This document shows, in pieces, positions 25,659 to 35,564 of a stretch of 64,000 nt of DNA (its first letter is position 1; each line of letters opens with the position of its first letter). The translations under genes and the position numbers were made by a program. This DNA is from Marasmitruncus massiliensis (GTDB lineage: Bacteria; Bacillota; Clostridia; Oscillospirales; Ruminococcaceae). The stretch covers positions 62,001-126,000 of the forward strand of contig NZ_FYDE01000005.1 in NCBI RefSeq assembly GCF_900186535.1, given 5' to 3'. Below the pieces are notes generated by a model. That model did no database searches. It was not told where the DNA came from and saw nothing but the letters and a program-made list of their open reading frames with translations.

Positions 25659-27206
25659 TCAGCTGATCGTATCCGGCAGCGCACTCGCACGGTATTCCGA
25701 AGGGTTTTTTCCGGTTGCGCGCCGAAAGACTTTTGTAAAATAATTGGAATCCTGATATCCGACCTGTGCTCCGATTTCCTTGATATTTACAGTCGGGTTG
25801 CGCAGCAATCCCTTTGCCGCCTCCACCCTGGTCTCGGTCAGGTAGGTGATGAAATTCTTATGAAAGCACTGTTTGAACAATTTACTGAAATAAGCGTCCG
25901 AGTAATTCATTTCCCGCGCTACCTGCTGCAAAAAGATATCTCTCTGATAATTCCTGCCGATGTAATCTGCAATTTCCTGCATGATTTGTGTCATACGGGA
26001 ACCCCTTGTCCCATTTACTTCCGCGGTAAGTTCCCGAAGGACCGCACTGGCCGCTGTTCCCAACTCCTCAATCCTTTCCAGGCAGGAAAATCGTTCATGC
26101 AGATTCATCAGATTCCTGTAATCGACTCCCGTTTCTTCCTGAATTCGGTTCAGCACGCCGCCAAGCCTTTTTTCCACTTTTTCGAGGATAGACTGATATT
26201 CCAGCTGCTGTGCGCAGAGGCCCTCCACCGCCATGCTCATCATTTTCGCGGCTTCTTCGGTGTTTCCTTCCATCACACAGCGTGAAACGGCGCTTTCAAA
26301 ATCAGTCCGTTCATGCTGTTCTTCCAGAATGTCCTGGGTATCGCAGACACGGTGATTCGGTGTACAGTGTGCCAGAGCGGCCTGCGCCTGATAGTAAGAA
26401 TTCTGCGCGTCCTCCAACCGGTCAAAACAGCCGCCGATCGCACAGAACAGGCTTTTCCTCCCAACTTTCGCAGCCCAGTCGGACAGGCTTTCCATACTGC
26501 TTTTCAGAAGCCTCGCACAGTCCCCGCCATTGGAACTGATCGCAAATAAATACAGCCTGTCATCATATTCATAAGGGATCAGGCTGATTCCCTCCGGCCA
26601 ACGGGACCCCTTCACTTCTTCGCGGATACGTTCCGTACTCACTCCATCCGGGCTGCGTATAATCGCAAACGCGCCGCTGCAAAACCGGATGCTGAGTTCC
26701 TCCAGCTGGCTTTGCACCCGTTCCGGCCGCAGGTAGCCCCCCATAACGGTCAGCACCAGCTGTTCCTCAAGCCACTGCGTCAGATTTTCAATTTTCCGGC
26801 TGGAAAGCCGGTTCACCTGTTCTTTTTCCCGCTGTGCATCAATTTGGGTAATCACCCGGCTGACCACACCCTGCAGGTCCCTGTCGGAACAGGGCTTCAG
26901 CAGATAATTCACCGCCCCGAGCTCGACGGCCTGACGGGCATAACCGAACTCGCTGTAGGCGGACAGAAACACAATCCGGCAGTCCGGAAGCTCGGCACGG
27001 ATATGGCGCGCCGCCTCAATTCCGCCCATACCAGGCATCTCAATATCCAGTATGGCAAGGTCCGCATGAATCCGCCGGGCGGCGGTAAGGGCTTCCCGCC
27101 CGTTGGACGCCTGTATAATGCGGGCATCGTCCAGGAATTCGCTCAGCACCTTCTGCAGCGCCTCACATTCCAGCTGTTCGTCGTCCGCCACCACAATTCG
27201 ATACAT
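25659..27206 (-). CDS. YesN-type response regulator with AraC DNA-binding domain
   Basis: 515 residues. Receiver domain at residues 1-120 with phospho-acceptor Asp near 54 (LAILDIEMPGMGGIEAARHI) and Lys in NYLLKPCSD. A middle region of about 280 residues lacks recognisable motifs. The C-terminal 100 residues are an AraC/XylS double HTH (IFLQQVAREMNYSDAYFSKL, IGAQVGYQDSNYFTKVFRRA). It is encoded 14 bases after the YesM kinase. Such pairs usually activate a neighbouring carbohydrate transporter; here the TRAP operon is immediately downstream. Confidence 0.93.
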   Translation of the reverse strand: MYRIVVADDEQLECEALQKVLSEFLDDARIIQASNGREALTAARRIHADLAILDIEMPGMGGIEAARHIRAELPDCRIVFLSAYSEFGYARQAVELGAVNYLLKPCSDRDLQGVVSRVITQIDAQREKEQVNRLSSRKIENLTQWLEEQLVLTVMGGYLRPERVQSQLEELSIRFCSGAFAIIRSPDGVSTERIREEVKGSRWPEGISLIPYEYDDRLYLFAISSNGGDCARLLKSSMESLSDWAAKVGRKSLFCAIGGCFDRLEDAQNSYYQAQAALAHCTPNHRVCDTQDILEEQHERTDFESAVSRCVMEGNTEEAAKMMSMAVEGLCAQQLEYQSILEKVEKRLGGVLNRIQEETGVDYRNLMNLHERFSCLERIEELGTAASAVLRELTAEVNGTRGSRMTQIMQEIADYIGRNYQRDIFLQQVAREMNYSDAYFSKLFKQCFHKNFITYLTETRVEAAKGLLRNPTVNIKEIGAQVGYQDSNYFTKVFRRATGKNPSEYRASALPDTIS

Positions 27207-27220
27207 TTGCGCTCCTCCTC

Positions 27221-28729
27221 TTACTGTTCTTCCCGGCTGATCGGAAGTGTAATACGGACTGCCGTTCCAAGCCCTACCCGGCTGAAGATGCGAAACCTGC
27301 TGTTCGGATAAAGCAGCTCCATGCGTGTTTTCACATTTCCAAGTCCAATTCCCGACAAGTGCCCCTTGTGCTGCGCCGTATCATCCAGCAGATCCCGCAG
27401 ACGGCCGGGGAGCATGCCGCCGCCGCTGTCCGTAACCGAAAGCGTTACTTCGCCGCAGCGTTTTTTGATCCGGATGCGTATCTGGCCGCCGCCTTCCTTG
27501 GGGGCCACGCCGTGAATTACCGCATTTTCCACCAGCGGCTGCAGCGTAAAGGTCGGGACCATGATTTCGTCCGAATTGACGCGGCAGTCGAGTTCAAAAA
27601 CGATATGCGCCCCGAACCGCATATGCTGAATGTAAATATAGTCCCGGATAATGTTGAGTTCCCGGGTCAGCGGCACCCGCTCGCTTGCCGTCTGCAGGTT
27701 GTAGCGGAACAGGTTGGCCAGCCGCAGAATGAGTTCCCCGGTATCGCGTGCGGATTCGATCTTCGCCGTGCGCGAAATGATATTCAGTGTGTTAAACAGA
27801 AAATGCGGGTTAATCTGGCTTTGCAGCAGGGACATCTGCATGGTCTTGAGCATCTTTTCCGTGTTGATGCGCGCCAGTTCTTCCTGATGAAAGCGGTTTT
27901 CCATCTCGCTTTTTTCCTGCAAAGTGGCGATCGAATGGGCGGTCGCATGTTTCATGATATTGAAAACAGTAACCAGCTCCCCGATTTCATCGCGGTTGGA
28001 TACCTGAACATCCGGGCCTGACAGCTTGTTGGCGGCAATTTCCCGCGAAGCATCCGCAAGCTTGAGCACCGGATTGATAATATGGTGGACAGTGATGCTG
28101 CACAGTACGATCGCAAACAGAATGATAACCGCAGCCATGACAATGGCCAGAAAAGGCAGGATACGGAACACCCGCACCTTATTATAGTAGTCTTCATTGC
28201 CTTCCGCCAGAGTCGCCTGCATCAGCTGTTTGATATAACTGTCAATATAGCTTCCTGTCTTTAACGTAGTGTAATATTCTTTGATGAACGTATCGCTTTC
28301 CTGCGGCAGCCGCAGCGACTTGTCGCAGCGGCTCATATAGGCCTCATGAGAAATACGGATGGCCTGGGTCAACAGGTAACGGCTGATGCCGGTATCCCGA
28401 TAACTGAAACGCAGACGGGATACATCCTCCTTCGCTGCCTTCCGGGCCGCCTCATAGCCGGCGTACAAGTCATCGCTTCTGTCATTTGCGTATACCCTGT
28501 ATGCCTCCTGCTCTTTTTCAAAGCTGATCAGCGCAGCATTGACGGAATAGCTGTCCCCCAGAACAATATTGAAATCCCGCAGATAAATATTGAGCATGCC
28601 GATACAGGAAAATGTGATAAACAGCACCATAAAAATGACAAGCGCAATAAAAAAAAGCATCTTTCTGCGAATGGAAACGGATAGCCACCAATCTCTGAAA
28701 AAGTGCCTGTTCAGTCGCAGTAGTTTCAT
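27221..28729 (-). CDS. YesM-type sensor histidine kinase
   Basis: 502 residues. Two membrane segments (about 24-47 and 195-218) flank an extracytoplasmic sensor of about 150 residues; a HAMP linker follows (INPVLKLADASREIAANKLS). The His_kinase box holds SQINPHFLFNTLNIISRTAK with the phospho-His near residue 310; the ATP-binding domain has LVENAVIHGVAPKEGG and SVTDSGGGM. This is the LytS/YesM family. Its extracellular ligand is probably the sugar or acid imported by the TRAP system; that link is inferred from gene order. Confidence 0.94.
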   Translation of the reverse strand: MKLLRLNRHFFRDWWLSVSIRRKMLFFIALVIFMVLFITFSCIGMLNIYLRDFNIVLGDSYSVNAALISFEKEQEAYRVYANDRSDDLYAGYEAARKAAKEDVSRLRFSYRDTGISRYLLTQAIRISHEAYMSRCDKSLRLPQESDTFIKEYYTTLKTGSYIDSYIKQLMQATLAEGNEDYYNKVRVFRILPFLAIVMAAVIILFAIVLCSITVHHIINPVLKLADASREIAANKLSGPDVQVSNRDEIGELVTVFNIMKHATAHSIATLQEKSEMENRFHQEELARINTEKMLKTMQMSLLQSQINPHFLFNTLNIISRTAKIESARDTGELILRLANLFRYNLQTASERVPLTRELNIIRDYIYIQHMRFGAHIVFELDCRVNSDEIMVPTFTLQPLVENAVIHGVAPKEGGGQIRIRIKKRCGEVTLSVTDSGGGMLPGRLRDLLDDTAQHKGHLSGIGLGNVKTRMELLYPNSRFRIFSRVGLGTAVRITLPISREEQ

Positions 28730-28783
28730 CGGCAGAACGCTCCTTTATTCTCCGGAAATTTCTATTTTTTTGGGTATATTTTA

Positions 28784-28813
28784 ATTATATCACATTTTTC
28801 GTCCCTTCCACAA
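28784..28813 (-). promoter_or_regulatory. Likely promoter of yesMN
   Basis: Minus strand -35 TTGTGG (28808-28813), 18-bp spacer, -10 TATAAT (28784-28789), 55 bases before the yesM ATG. The spacing is one base longer than ideal. Confidence 0.5.
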
Positions 28814-28841
28814 TTTCTACATAAGATTTCCACAAACAAAG

Positions 28842-28868
28842 AGCGCCCGTCTGTGACACAGACGGGCG
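28842..28868 (-). terminator. Terminator of the glycine cleavage operon
   Basis: GCGCCCGTCTGTG and CACAGACGGGCGC form a nearly uninterrupted stem with a tiny loop just after the lpd stop; TCTTTGTTTG follows on the minus strand. Confidence 0.75.
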
Positions 28869-28884
28869 CCGCATATGATTTGTC

Positions 28885-30270
28885 TTAACGTTTGGGCGCT
28901 ACATGAACCGCCCGGCCGCCGAGGTCTTCCGCCGCTTCCCAAATTGCTTCGCTGAAGGTCGGATGCGGATAGATTGCCGATACAAGCTGTTCGGCGGTCA
29001 TCCGGTTGACAATCGCGGCCGAAATGCCCGCAATCATGTCGGTGGCGCGGCTGCACATCAGCTGTGCGCCTAAAAGCACGCCTGTCTGGGCATGGCAAAC
29101 AAGTTTGACAAATCCCCTGTCCGCAAGTTCGATCATCGATTTTCCATTTGCGGACATCAGGAATTTTCCGGTTTTAACAGGAATGCCCGCCGCTTTTGCT
29201 TCCTCCGCAGTGATTCCGGCGCAGGCAATTTCCGGGTCGGTATAGATACAGGCGGGCACAATGGAAAGATCGGCGGACGGCGCCTGACCGCACATGTGCG
29301 CAACAGCGGAAAGCCCCTGCGCGGTTGCGGCATGAGCCAGCCGGACGCCGCCCTTGATCACATCCCCTACGGCATAAATCCCTTTCACACAGGTTTCAAA
29401 ATTGGCGTCCACGGGGATTTCGCCCCGGTCAAGGTGCAGGTCAACTCCGTCGAGCAGGTGTTCCGTATTGGCGACGCGACCGATACTGACCAGCACCCTG
29501 TCCGCTTCAACTGTCTGCTGAGCCTCTTTCACCGTATAGGTGCAGCAGAGGGAATCTTCTTTGGTGACCTCCTGTACATGCGCGCCGGTCATGATTTTGA
29601 CTCCACGCTTTTTCAGAATCATCGTGAGGTTCTGGGAAATCTCCCGGTCCATGCCAGGCAAAATCCGTTCCATCGCCTCAAGAATCGTGACCTCACAGCC
29701 AAGCGCCTGATAGATTGTAGCAAACTCGACGCCGATAACGCCGCCTCCGATGATGGTCAGCCGACCGACAGGGGTCCCTGCCTCCGCAAGGAGCTCATCG
29801 CTGGTCACAACCCCCGGAAGGTCCAGACCCGGTATCGGCAGCCGGGCCGGTTTGGAACCGGCCGCAATCAGCAGATGGTCCGCGGTCAGCCTTCTGCCTT
29901 CTACGGAAACCGTTCCCTGACCGGAAATCAGGGCCGTGCCGTGAATCAGCTCAATCTTGTTCGCTTTCAATAACGCTTCGATTCCCCCGCGAAGCTGCGT
30001 GACCACTTCATCCTTACGGGCATAAATCCGCTCTATGTCCACGGATACTCCGTCGACGCGGATACCAAACGTGCCGCACCGGTTCAGTTCCCGCAGCAGA
30101 TTTGCCGTATGCAAGAAAGTCTTGGTGGGAATACAGCCGCGGTTCAGGCAGGTCCCTCCCAGCTCCCGGTTTTCGACCAGCGCAACCCGCATGCCGAGCT
30201 GTGCTGCCCTGATTGCCGCTGTGTAACCGCCCGGCCCCGCGCCGATGATAATCAGTTGGTAATCAGCCAT
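28885..30270 (-). CDS. lpdA: Dihydrolipoyl dehydrogenase (glycine cleavage L-protein)
   Basis: 461 residues. FAD site IIGAGPGGYTAAIRAAQLG (8-26), redox-active disulfide in ELGGTCLNRGCIPTKTFLHT, NAD site TIIGGGVIGVEFATIYQALG, FAD-phosphate ATGDV-like YAVGDVIKGG, and the C-terminal HPTFSEAIWEA with the catalytic His-Glu pair. It reoxidises the dihydrolipoyl arm of GcvH with NAD+. Last gene of the gcv locus, 12 bases after lplA. No N-terminal lipoyl domain is present. Confidence 0.95.
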   Translation of the reverse strand: MADYQLIIIGAGPGGYTAAIRAAQLGMRVALVENRELGGTCLNRGCIPTKTFLHTANLLRELNRCGTFGIRVDGVSVDIERIYARKDEVVTQLRGGIEALLKANKIELIHGTALISGQGTVSVEGRRLTADHLLIAAGSKPARLPIPGLDLPGVVTSDELLAEAGTPVGRLTIIGGGVIGVEFATIYQALGCEVTILEAMERILPGMDREISQNLTMILKKRGVKIMTGAHVQEVTKEDSLCCTYTVKEAQQTVEADRVLVSIGRVANTEHLLDGVDLHLDRGEIPVDANFETCVKGIYAVGDVIKGGVRLAHAATAQGLSAVAHMCGQAPSADLSIVPACIYTDPEIACAGITAEEAKAAGIPVKTGKFLMSANGKSMIELADRGFVKLVCHAQTGVLLGAQLMCSRATDMIAGISAAIVNRMTAEQLVSAIYPHPTFSEAIWEAAEDLGGRAVHVAPKR

Positions 30271-30282
30271 TGTTCCCCCTCC

Positions 30283-31275
30283 TTAAATTTCATGCAGCAG
30301 CGACGCGATGTCCTCCGCCATTTGTTCGCTTAGCGTACCCGGCATTCCCAGGCGCAGAACAACCTCCCGCATGGCTTTTGATGAAAACTCCGTGCCCTCC
30401 AGCACCGCGGGCAAAGCGGAGATAAACTGCTCCTCCATTGCGTCCGAGAAAGCGGCGGCCTGAATCACTTTGCCGCTTTCTACCTGAAGGCGCAGGACAA
30501 GGTCCCCCCAGCCGAACCTTCCGGAAAACTCGGCGGTAAACGGAATCGGCCGGCCGAAAATCCATTCCTGCGAGGAAAATTTCTTTTCCCATTCCAGCAG
30601 GCGGTCTTCGGGAATCCTTTCCGGCGGCAGTTCTGAGGGCTCGAGCCCATAAACCTCCCCGAAAGCCCGTATCAGGGCTTTTTGCATCCTGTCGGGTGTT
30701 ATCTCCGGGCAGAATTCCGTCAGGTTGGCGACGCGGGACTGCACCGACGCGACCCCCTTGGACTGGAGCTTTGCGGCGGAAACGTTCAGATATTTGGACA
30801 GTTCTTCCCTGTTGACCTGAATCAGCAGGGTACCGTGATGGTAGCAGTGGCCCCCTGAACGGTAAAAGGCGTTTCCGGAAAACTTGCGGCCCTGCGCAGT
30901 CAGGTCGTTGCGGCCGGATTTTTCCGCGGGAATCCCGAAGCTCTGTACAGCTTTCAGGATTACTTCAAGCTGCCTGCCGACATCGTAATCCTCCTGCCGC
31001 ACCAGAAACGTGAAGTTCAGGTTCCCCAGATCGTGGAATACCGCGCCGCCGCCGGACAGCCTGCGTACCACAAAGCCCCCATCGGCCTGAAGCGCTTCCA
31101 CCCGGCATTCCTGCCAGCAGTTCTGGTTCCTCCCGACCACCACCGTGCGGCGGTTTTGCCAGAGATAAAGGATACATTCCCCCGGCCCCGCCTGTTCCAG
31201 CAGGCAGGCTTCCAGCGCAAGGTTCCGATAGGGGTATGTGCCGGGGGCGGTTACGGTCCGGATATGGTCGATCAT
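30283..31275 (-). CDS. lplA: Lipoate-protein ligase A
   Basis: 330 residues. The catalytic domain contains YLWQNRRTVVVGRNQNCWQE (lipoate/ATP site), RRLSGGGAVFHDLGNLNFTF (the conserved RRxSGGGxVxHD), and the Lys region SKYLNVSAAKLQSKGVASVQ. The C-terminal accessory domain (from about residue 245) is present, so this is a full-length bacterial LplA. It activates free lipoate with ATP and attaches it to the GcvH lysine. Its place in the operon between gcvPB and lpd supports that role. Confidence 0.93.
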   Translation of the reverse strand: MIDHIRTVTAPGTYPYRNLALEACLLEQAGPGECILYLWQNRRTVVVGRNQNCWQECRVEALQADGGFVVRRLSGGGAVFHDLGNLNFTFLVRQEDYDVGRQLEVILKAVQSFGIPAEKSGRNDLTAQGRKFSGNAFYRSGGHCYHHGTLLIQVNREELSKYLNVSAAKLQSKGVASVQSRVANLTEFCPEITPDRMQKALIRAFGEVYGLEPSELPPERIPEDRLLEWEKKFSSQEWIFGRPIPFTAEFSGRFGWGDLVLRLQVESGKVIQAAAFSDAMEEQFISALPAVLEGTEFSSKAMREVVLRLGMPGTLSEQMAEDIASLLHEI

Positions 31276-31298
31276 GAAAGTCCTCCTGTAATCGGCAT

Positions 31299-31324
31299 GC
31301 CGCCCCGCCGAGGCAGGGCGGCAT
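31299..31324 (-). repeat. Intercistronic hairpin between gcvPB and lplA
   Basis: ATGCCGCCC and GGGCGGCAT pair around a GC-rich loop in the 54-base gap. No T-run follows, so transcript processing or stability is more likely than termination. Confidence 0.5.
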
Positions 31325-31329
31325 ACTTG

Positions 31330-32760
31330 TTAAAATTGATAGCGCAGGCGCGGATTACGCGCGGCCGCCACCTCGTCCGGACGGCGCACAGGCGCGGTCG
31401 TCGGGGCGTCATGCAGCGACTGCGGGTCGCGCAGCGCCTGCTCATAAACACTGCGGAAGATTTCCGCCGCCGCGTCCAGCGTTTCCCTGGATTCGGTTTC
31501 GGTGGGCTCCACCATCAGCGCTTCGTGTACGATCAGCGGGAAATACATCGTCGGCGGATGGATTCCGTGGTCAAGCAGCGTCTTGGCAACATCCAGCGCG
31601 GAAACATCCTGCTCCTTTTTGAGCTTTTCGAGCGTCAGCACAAACTCGTGCATACAGATACCGTCGAAGGCAACCTCATACGTGTCTTTCAGCTTCTCCC
31701 TGAGGTAATTGGCGTTCAGGACGGCGTTCTGCGCCGCCTCGCGCACGCCGTCGCCCCCCAGCGTAAACAGATAGGCCAGCGCGCGCACCACCACAAGGAA
31801 GTTGCCGTAAAAGGCTTTCACACTGCCCACAGACTGCGCGGGCTGTACGAACGCGTAGCCGTCTCCGGCTTTTTTCGCGTAATAGAGGGGCAGGAAGTCC
31901 GCCAGCAACTGTTTGCAGCCGACCGGGCCGGAACCGGGGCCGCCGCCGCCATGCGGCGTGGAGAAGGTCTTGTGCAGATTGAGATGGATCACGTCAAACC
32001 CCATGTCGCCCGGCCGGACCACCCCCATAACCGCGTTCAGGTTCGCGCCGTCATAGTAGTTGAGCCCTCCGGCGTCATGAACGATTTTTGTAATTTCTAG
32101 AATAGCTTCATCAAAGATCCCGACGGTGTTGGGATTGGTAAGCATCAGGCCCGCGGTATCCGGGCCGACAGCCGCGCGGAGCTTCTCCAGATCCACACAG
32201 CCCTTGTCATTGGACGGAACGTTGACCACTGTGAAGCCGGCCATTGCCGCCGAAGCGGGGTTGGTACCGTGCGCCGCGTCCGGTACGATGATTTTCGTTC
32301 GTCCGGTATCGCCGCGTGACTGATGATAAGCCTTAATCAGCAGCAGACCGGTAAGTTCCCCGTGCGCGCCCGCCGCCGGCTGAAATGTCATAGCGTCCAT
32401 GCCAGTGATTTCACAAAGGTACTGTTCGGCGGTGGCAAGCACCTCCAGGCATCCCTGCACGGTATGTGCGGGCTGGAGCGGATGGATTCCCGCAAAGCCC
32501 GGAAGGGCTGCCATTTCATCGTTGATTTTGGGATTGTACTTCATCGTGCAGGAGCCAAGCGGATAAAACCCGTTGTTGACCCCGTGCGCGCGCCGTTCAA
32601 GCGCGGAATAGTGGCGGCTGATGTCCACCTCCGCCAGCTGCGGCAGGCGCAGTTCCTTTCTGCGCAGCTCGGTTTCCGGCAGGGACGTCACAGGGACGTC
32701 GCAGGGGGGAAGAATGGAACAGCCGTGCCCTTCCCGGCTGGTTTCAAAAAGCAGATTCAT
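31330..32760 (-). CDS. gcvPB: Glycine dehydrogenase (decarboxylating) subunit 2
   Basis: 476 residues, the PLP-carrying half of split P-protein. The N-terminus has SRHYSALERRAHGVNNGFYP and PLGSCTMKYNPKIN, and the PLP lysine lies in HLNLHKTFSTPHGGGGPGSG (near residue 270). With GcvPA it decarboxylates glycine and passes the aminomethyl group to lipoyl-GcvH. It overlaps gcvPA by 4 bases. Length and motif order are those of typical two-subunit P-proteins of Firmicutes. Confidence 0.96.
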   Translation of the reverse strand: MNLLFETSREGHGCSILPPCDVPVTSLPETELRRKELRLPQLAEVDISRHYSALERRAHGVNNGFYPLGSCTMKYNPKINDEMAALPGFAGIHPLQPAHTVQGCLEVLATAEQYLCEITGMDAMTFQPAAGAHGELTGLLLIKAYHQSRGDTGRTKIIVPDAAHGTNPASAAMAGFTVVNVPSNDKGCVDLEKLRAAVGPDTAGLMLTNPNTVGIFDEAILEITKIVHDAGGLNYYDGANLNAVMGVVRPGDMGFDVIHLNLHKTFSTPHGGGGPGSGPVGCKQLLADFLPLYYAKKAGDGYAFVQPAQSVGSVKAFYGNFLVVVRALAYLFTLGGDGVREAAQNAVLNANYLREKLKDTYEVAFDGICMHEFVLTLEKLKKEQDVSALDVAKTLLDHGIHPPTMYFPLIVHEALMVEPTETESRETLDAAAEIFRSVYEQALRDPQSLHDAPTTAPVRRPDEVAAARNPRLRYQF

Positions 32761-34070
32761 TTACCGCTCACCTCCTTGAGAAGTTCCGCAAGCCGGTCGA
32801 TCTGCGCCCTGGTGTTCTTTTCGGTGACGCACCAGAGAATACCGCCCTCTATCGGCAGCCCGCCCAGAATCCCGTATGCCTCCAGCTTTTTAAGCACCGT
32901 TTCGGCGTCCACGGGGGAATCGGTTACAAATTCATGAAAAAAATCACCCTGATAGCGAAGCGGGAAACCCGCCCGTTTCAGCGCGGCCGCGGCGTAATGC
33001 GCCTTGGAACAGCATTGGGAAGCGGCTTCGCGCAGACCCCGCGCGCCCATCGCCGCCAGATAAACCGAGGCCGTCATCGCGCAGAGCGCCTGATTGGAAC
33101 AGATATTGGAGGAGGCCTTTTCTCTGCGGATATGCTGCTCGCGCGCCTGCAAGGTCAGGACAAACGCGCGTTCCCCGTCCGTATCTGCGGTTTCCCCCAC
33201 AATGCGGCCCGGGAGCCTGCGCATCATCGCCTGCGTGCAGGCCATAAAGCCCAGATACGGGCCGCCGAACGAGAGCGGCATCCCAAGCGGCTGGCCCTCG
33301 CCGACTGCCACGTCCGCGCCGCATTCCGCGGGCGTTTTCAGCAGAGCGGCGGCAATCGGGTTGATTCCCATCATGTACTTTGCGCCTTTTTGATGAACCA
33401 GTTCACCGAGCGCGGCGGCATCTTCAATCAGACCGTAATAGTTGGGCTGCTGCAGATAAAAGCAGGCGCACGAATCGTCCAGCAGAGACACCAGGGCCTC
33501 GCTGTCGGTCTTTCCGTCTTTTACCGGCACAAGCACAACTTCGGTTCCTGAAGCTTCGCAGTAGGTCTGCACCGTCCGGATGACCATGGGGTGCGCGGCG
33601 GCGGAGACGAGCGTCTTCGTGCGGCGGCGTTCACGGCACATGGCGGCGGCCTCCGCCGCCGCTGACGCGCCGTCATAGACGGATGCGTTGGCCGCGTCCA
33701 TGCCGGTCAGCTCGCAGATCATCGTCTGAAACTCGAAAATGGACTGCAGGATGCCCTGCGAGATCTCCGCCTGATACGGCGTGTAGGCGGTCAGAAACGT
33801 TTCCTTGGAAACAACCGACTTCACGATCGACGGAATGTAGTGGTCATACGCTCCCGCGCCGCGGAAAATAGTCGGAAAGACGCGGTTTTTGCCCGCGATT
33901 TCCTCCATCATCCCGCGTACTTCCAACTCGGATTTCCCGTCCGGAAGGTTCACATGGTCAATCTTCATCGAGGCGGGAACAGCGGCGTATAAATCGTCCA
34001 TCGATGCAAGCCCGATAAAATCGAGCATCTGCCGCCGTTCCTCCTTCGTAGTGGGAACATAGCTTCCCAT
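32757..34070 (-). CDS. gcvPA: Glycine dehydrogenase (decarboxylating) subunit 1
   Basis: 437 residues, the non-PLP half of split P-protein. Typical blocks: SYVPTTKEERRQMLDFIGLA at the N-terminus, FRGAGAYDHYIPSIVKSVVS, TAYTPYQAEISQGILQSIFE, and SNICSNQALCAMTASVYLAA. It has the aminotransferase-like fold without a PLP lysine and forms the heterotetramer with GcvPB. It begins 3 bases after the gcvH stop. Confidence 0.96.
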   Translation of the reverse strand: MGSYVPTTKEERRQMLDFIGLASMDDLYAAVPASMKIDHVNLPDGKSELEVRGMMEEIAGKNRVFPTIFRGAGAYDHYIPSIVKSVVSKETFLTAYTPYQAEISQGILQSIFEFQTMICELTGMDAANASVYDGASAAAEAAAMCRERRRTKTLVSAAAHPMVIRTVQTYCEASGTEVVLVPVKDGKTDSEALVSLLDDSCACFYLQQPNYYGLIEDAAALGELVHQKGAKYMMGINPIAAALLKTPAECGADVAVGEGQPLGMPLSFGGPYLGFMACTQAMMRRLPGRIVGETADTDGERAFVLTLQAREQHIRREKASSNICSNQALCAMTASVYLAAMGARGLREAASQCCSKAHYAAAALKRAGFPLRYQGDFFHEFVTDSPVDAETVLKKLEAYGILGGLPIEGGILWCVTEKNTRAQIDRLAELLKEVSGK

Positions 34071-34073
34071 CGT

Positions 34074-34454
34074 TCAGTCCTCCTTCTCGCAGTGTACCGC
34101 ATAGTCGTCCGCGCTCAGAAGTTCCTCCCGGTCGGTGATGTTCTCAACTTCCACAAGCCACGCGCCGTAAGGGTCCTTGTTGATGGTTTCGGGCGCGTCC
34201 AGCAGTACCTCATTGATCGCTTTCACCGTCCCGGTTACAGGACTGTACACGTCGGATACCGCCTTGACCGATTCGACATCGGCAAAGGATTCCCCCTGCG
34301 TAACCTCGTCGCCCTCCTGCGGCAGATTGACAAAAACGAGATCACCCAGGGAGTGCTGCGCGTAATCGGTCAGGCCGACCTGCGCGGTGGTTTCAGTAAG
34401 AAATCTGACCCATTCATGGCTTCTGGTATAAAGCAGTTCACTTGGATTATTCAT
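34074..34454 (-). CDS. gcvH: Glycine cleavage system H protein
   Basis: 126 residues. Three ATG codons run in tandem at 34460, 34457 and 34454; the third lies 8 bases after AGGAGG and is chosen, the others being too close. The lipoylated lysine is in [20 protein letters not shown] (near residue 64), and RSHEWVRF near the N-terminus is the family hallmark. It shuttles the methylamine group from P- to T-protein and the reduced lipoyl arm to Lpd. It is the presumed substrate of the LplA encoded three genes downstream. Confidence 0.95.
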   Translation of the reverse strand: MNNPSELLYTRSHEWVRFLTETTAQVGLTDYAQHSLGDLVFVNLPQEGDEVTQGESFADVESVKAVSDVYSPVTGTVKAINEVLLDAPETINKDPYGAWLVEVENITDREELLSADDYAVHCEKED

Positions 34455-34466
34455 CATCATAACCTC

Positions 34467-35564
34467 CTATTTACTTGCCTGCGGATTTTTATAAAACGGA
34501 AGCTTCACAACCTCGGCGGCGATCCTTCTTCCGCGTACCTCGACCTCAACCGATGTGCCCGGTTCTGTAAAATCAGTCTCCAGAATTGCCATGGCTGCGG
34601 CATAGCCAAGGAAAGGGCAGTGGGTGCCGGAGGTAGTAAATCCGATCTCCCTGCCCTGCGCAAACACGGTTTCGTGCTCACGGATAATTCCGCGGCCGGT
34701 TACCTTCAGCCCGACCCGCTTGCGTTTCAGCGGGCCTTTTGCTAAGATGCCCTGTTTTCCGATGAAATCTTCTTTTGCCAGTTTCACGGCAAAGCCGAGG
34801 CCGGTTTCCAGCGGGTCAATCGTCTCATCCATCTCATGCCCGTAAAGCGGCATGGCGGCCTCCAGCCGAAGCGTGTCGCGCGCGCCAAGACCGCAGGGGA
34901 TCAGCCCGAGATCGTTTCCGGTCTTTAAGAGCAGGTCCCATAGCTTCGGGGCGTCCTCATTGGAACAGTAAAGCTCATAGCCCGCCTCCCCGGTATAACC
35001 GGTGCGGGAAAGGATGCAGGAAATTCCCCCGATCGCGGCTTTGGGAACAAAGCTGTAGTAGTTTTGAGGGATCCGGGATTCTTCCGTTACCCGCAGCAGA
35101 ATTTCTTTGGAAAGCGGCCCCTGCAGGGCGATCTGTGCCACGCTGTCCGAAGTATCCTCAAAAGCAACGTTCCCGACGAGGTGCTCACGCATCCACGCCA
35201 CGTCTTTGTGGCGGTTTGCGGCGTTCACCACAACCATATATTTTTCGTCATGATACTTGTAGACAATCAGGTCGTCCACAACCCCGCCGTCCTCATAGCA
35301 CATCGGGCTGTACCGCACCTGACCGTCATACATGCCTGTAAAGTCATTGGTCAGCAGCCGGTTCAGGTTTGCCAGCGCGTCCGGCCCCGTATAGACGACC
35401 TCGCCCATATGGGAAACATCAAACAGGCCCGCTTTTGTCCGGACCGCCATATGCTCCGCGATGACTCCCGTTTCGTACTGGACTGGCAGCAGATAGCCCG
35501 CAAAGGGGACCATCTTTCCACCCGCCGCCGCATGGCAGTCATAGAGTGGTGTTTTCAGTTCCAT
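34467..35564 (-). CDS. gcvT: Aminomethyltransferase (glycine cleavage T protein)
   Basis: 365 residues from ATG 35564, which AAGAGG precedes by 8 bases; the longer open frame upstream runs through the riboswitch and is not coding. MELKTPLYDCHAAAGGKMVP and YETGVIAEHMAVRTKAGLFD at the N-terminus, catalytic Asp in FDVSHMGEV, folate site residues in YTGEAGYELYC and the C-terminal barrel GTSVEVEVRGRRIAAEVVKL. It releases ammonia and makes 5,10-methylene-THF. First gene of the operon, directly under the glycine riboswitch. Confidence 0.96.
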   Translation of the reverse strand: MELKTPLYDCHAAAGGKMVPFAGYLLPVQYETGVIAEHMAVRTKAGLFDVSHMGEVVYTGPDALANLNRLLTNDFTGMYDGQVRYSPMCYEDGGVVDDLIVYKYHDEKYMVVVNAANRHKDVAWMREHLVGNVAFEDTSDSVAQIALQGPLSKEILLRVTEESRIPQNYYSFVPKAAIGGISCILSRTGYTGEAGYELYCSNEDAPKLWDLLLKTGNDLGLIPCGLGARDTLRLEAAMPLYGHEMDETIDPLETGLGFAVKLAKEDFIGKQGILAKGPLKRKRVGLKVTGRGIIREHETVFAQGREIGFTTSGTHCPFLGYAAAMAILETDFTEPGTSVEVEVRGRRIAAEVVKLPFYKNPQASK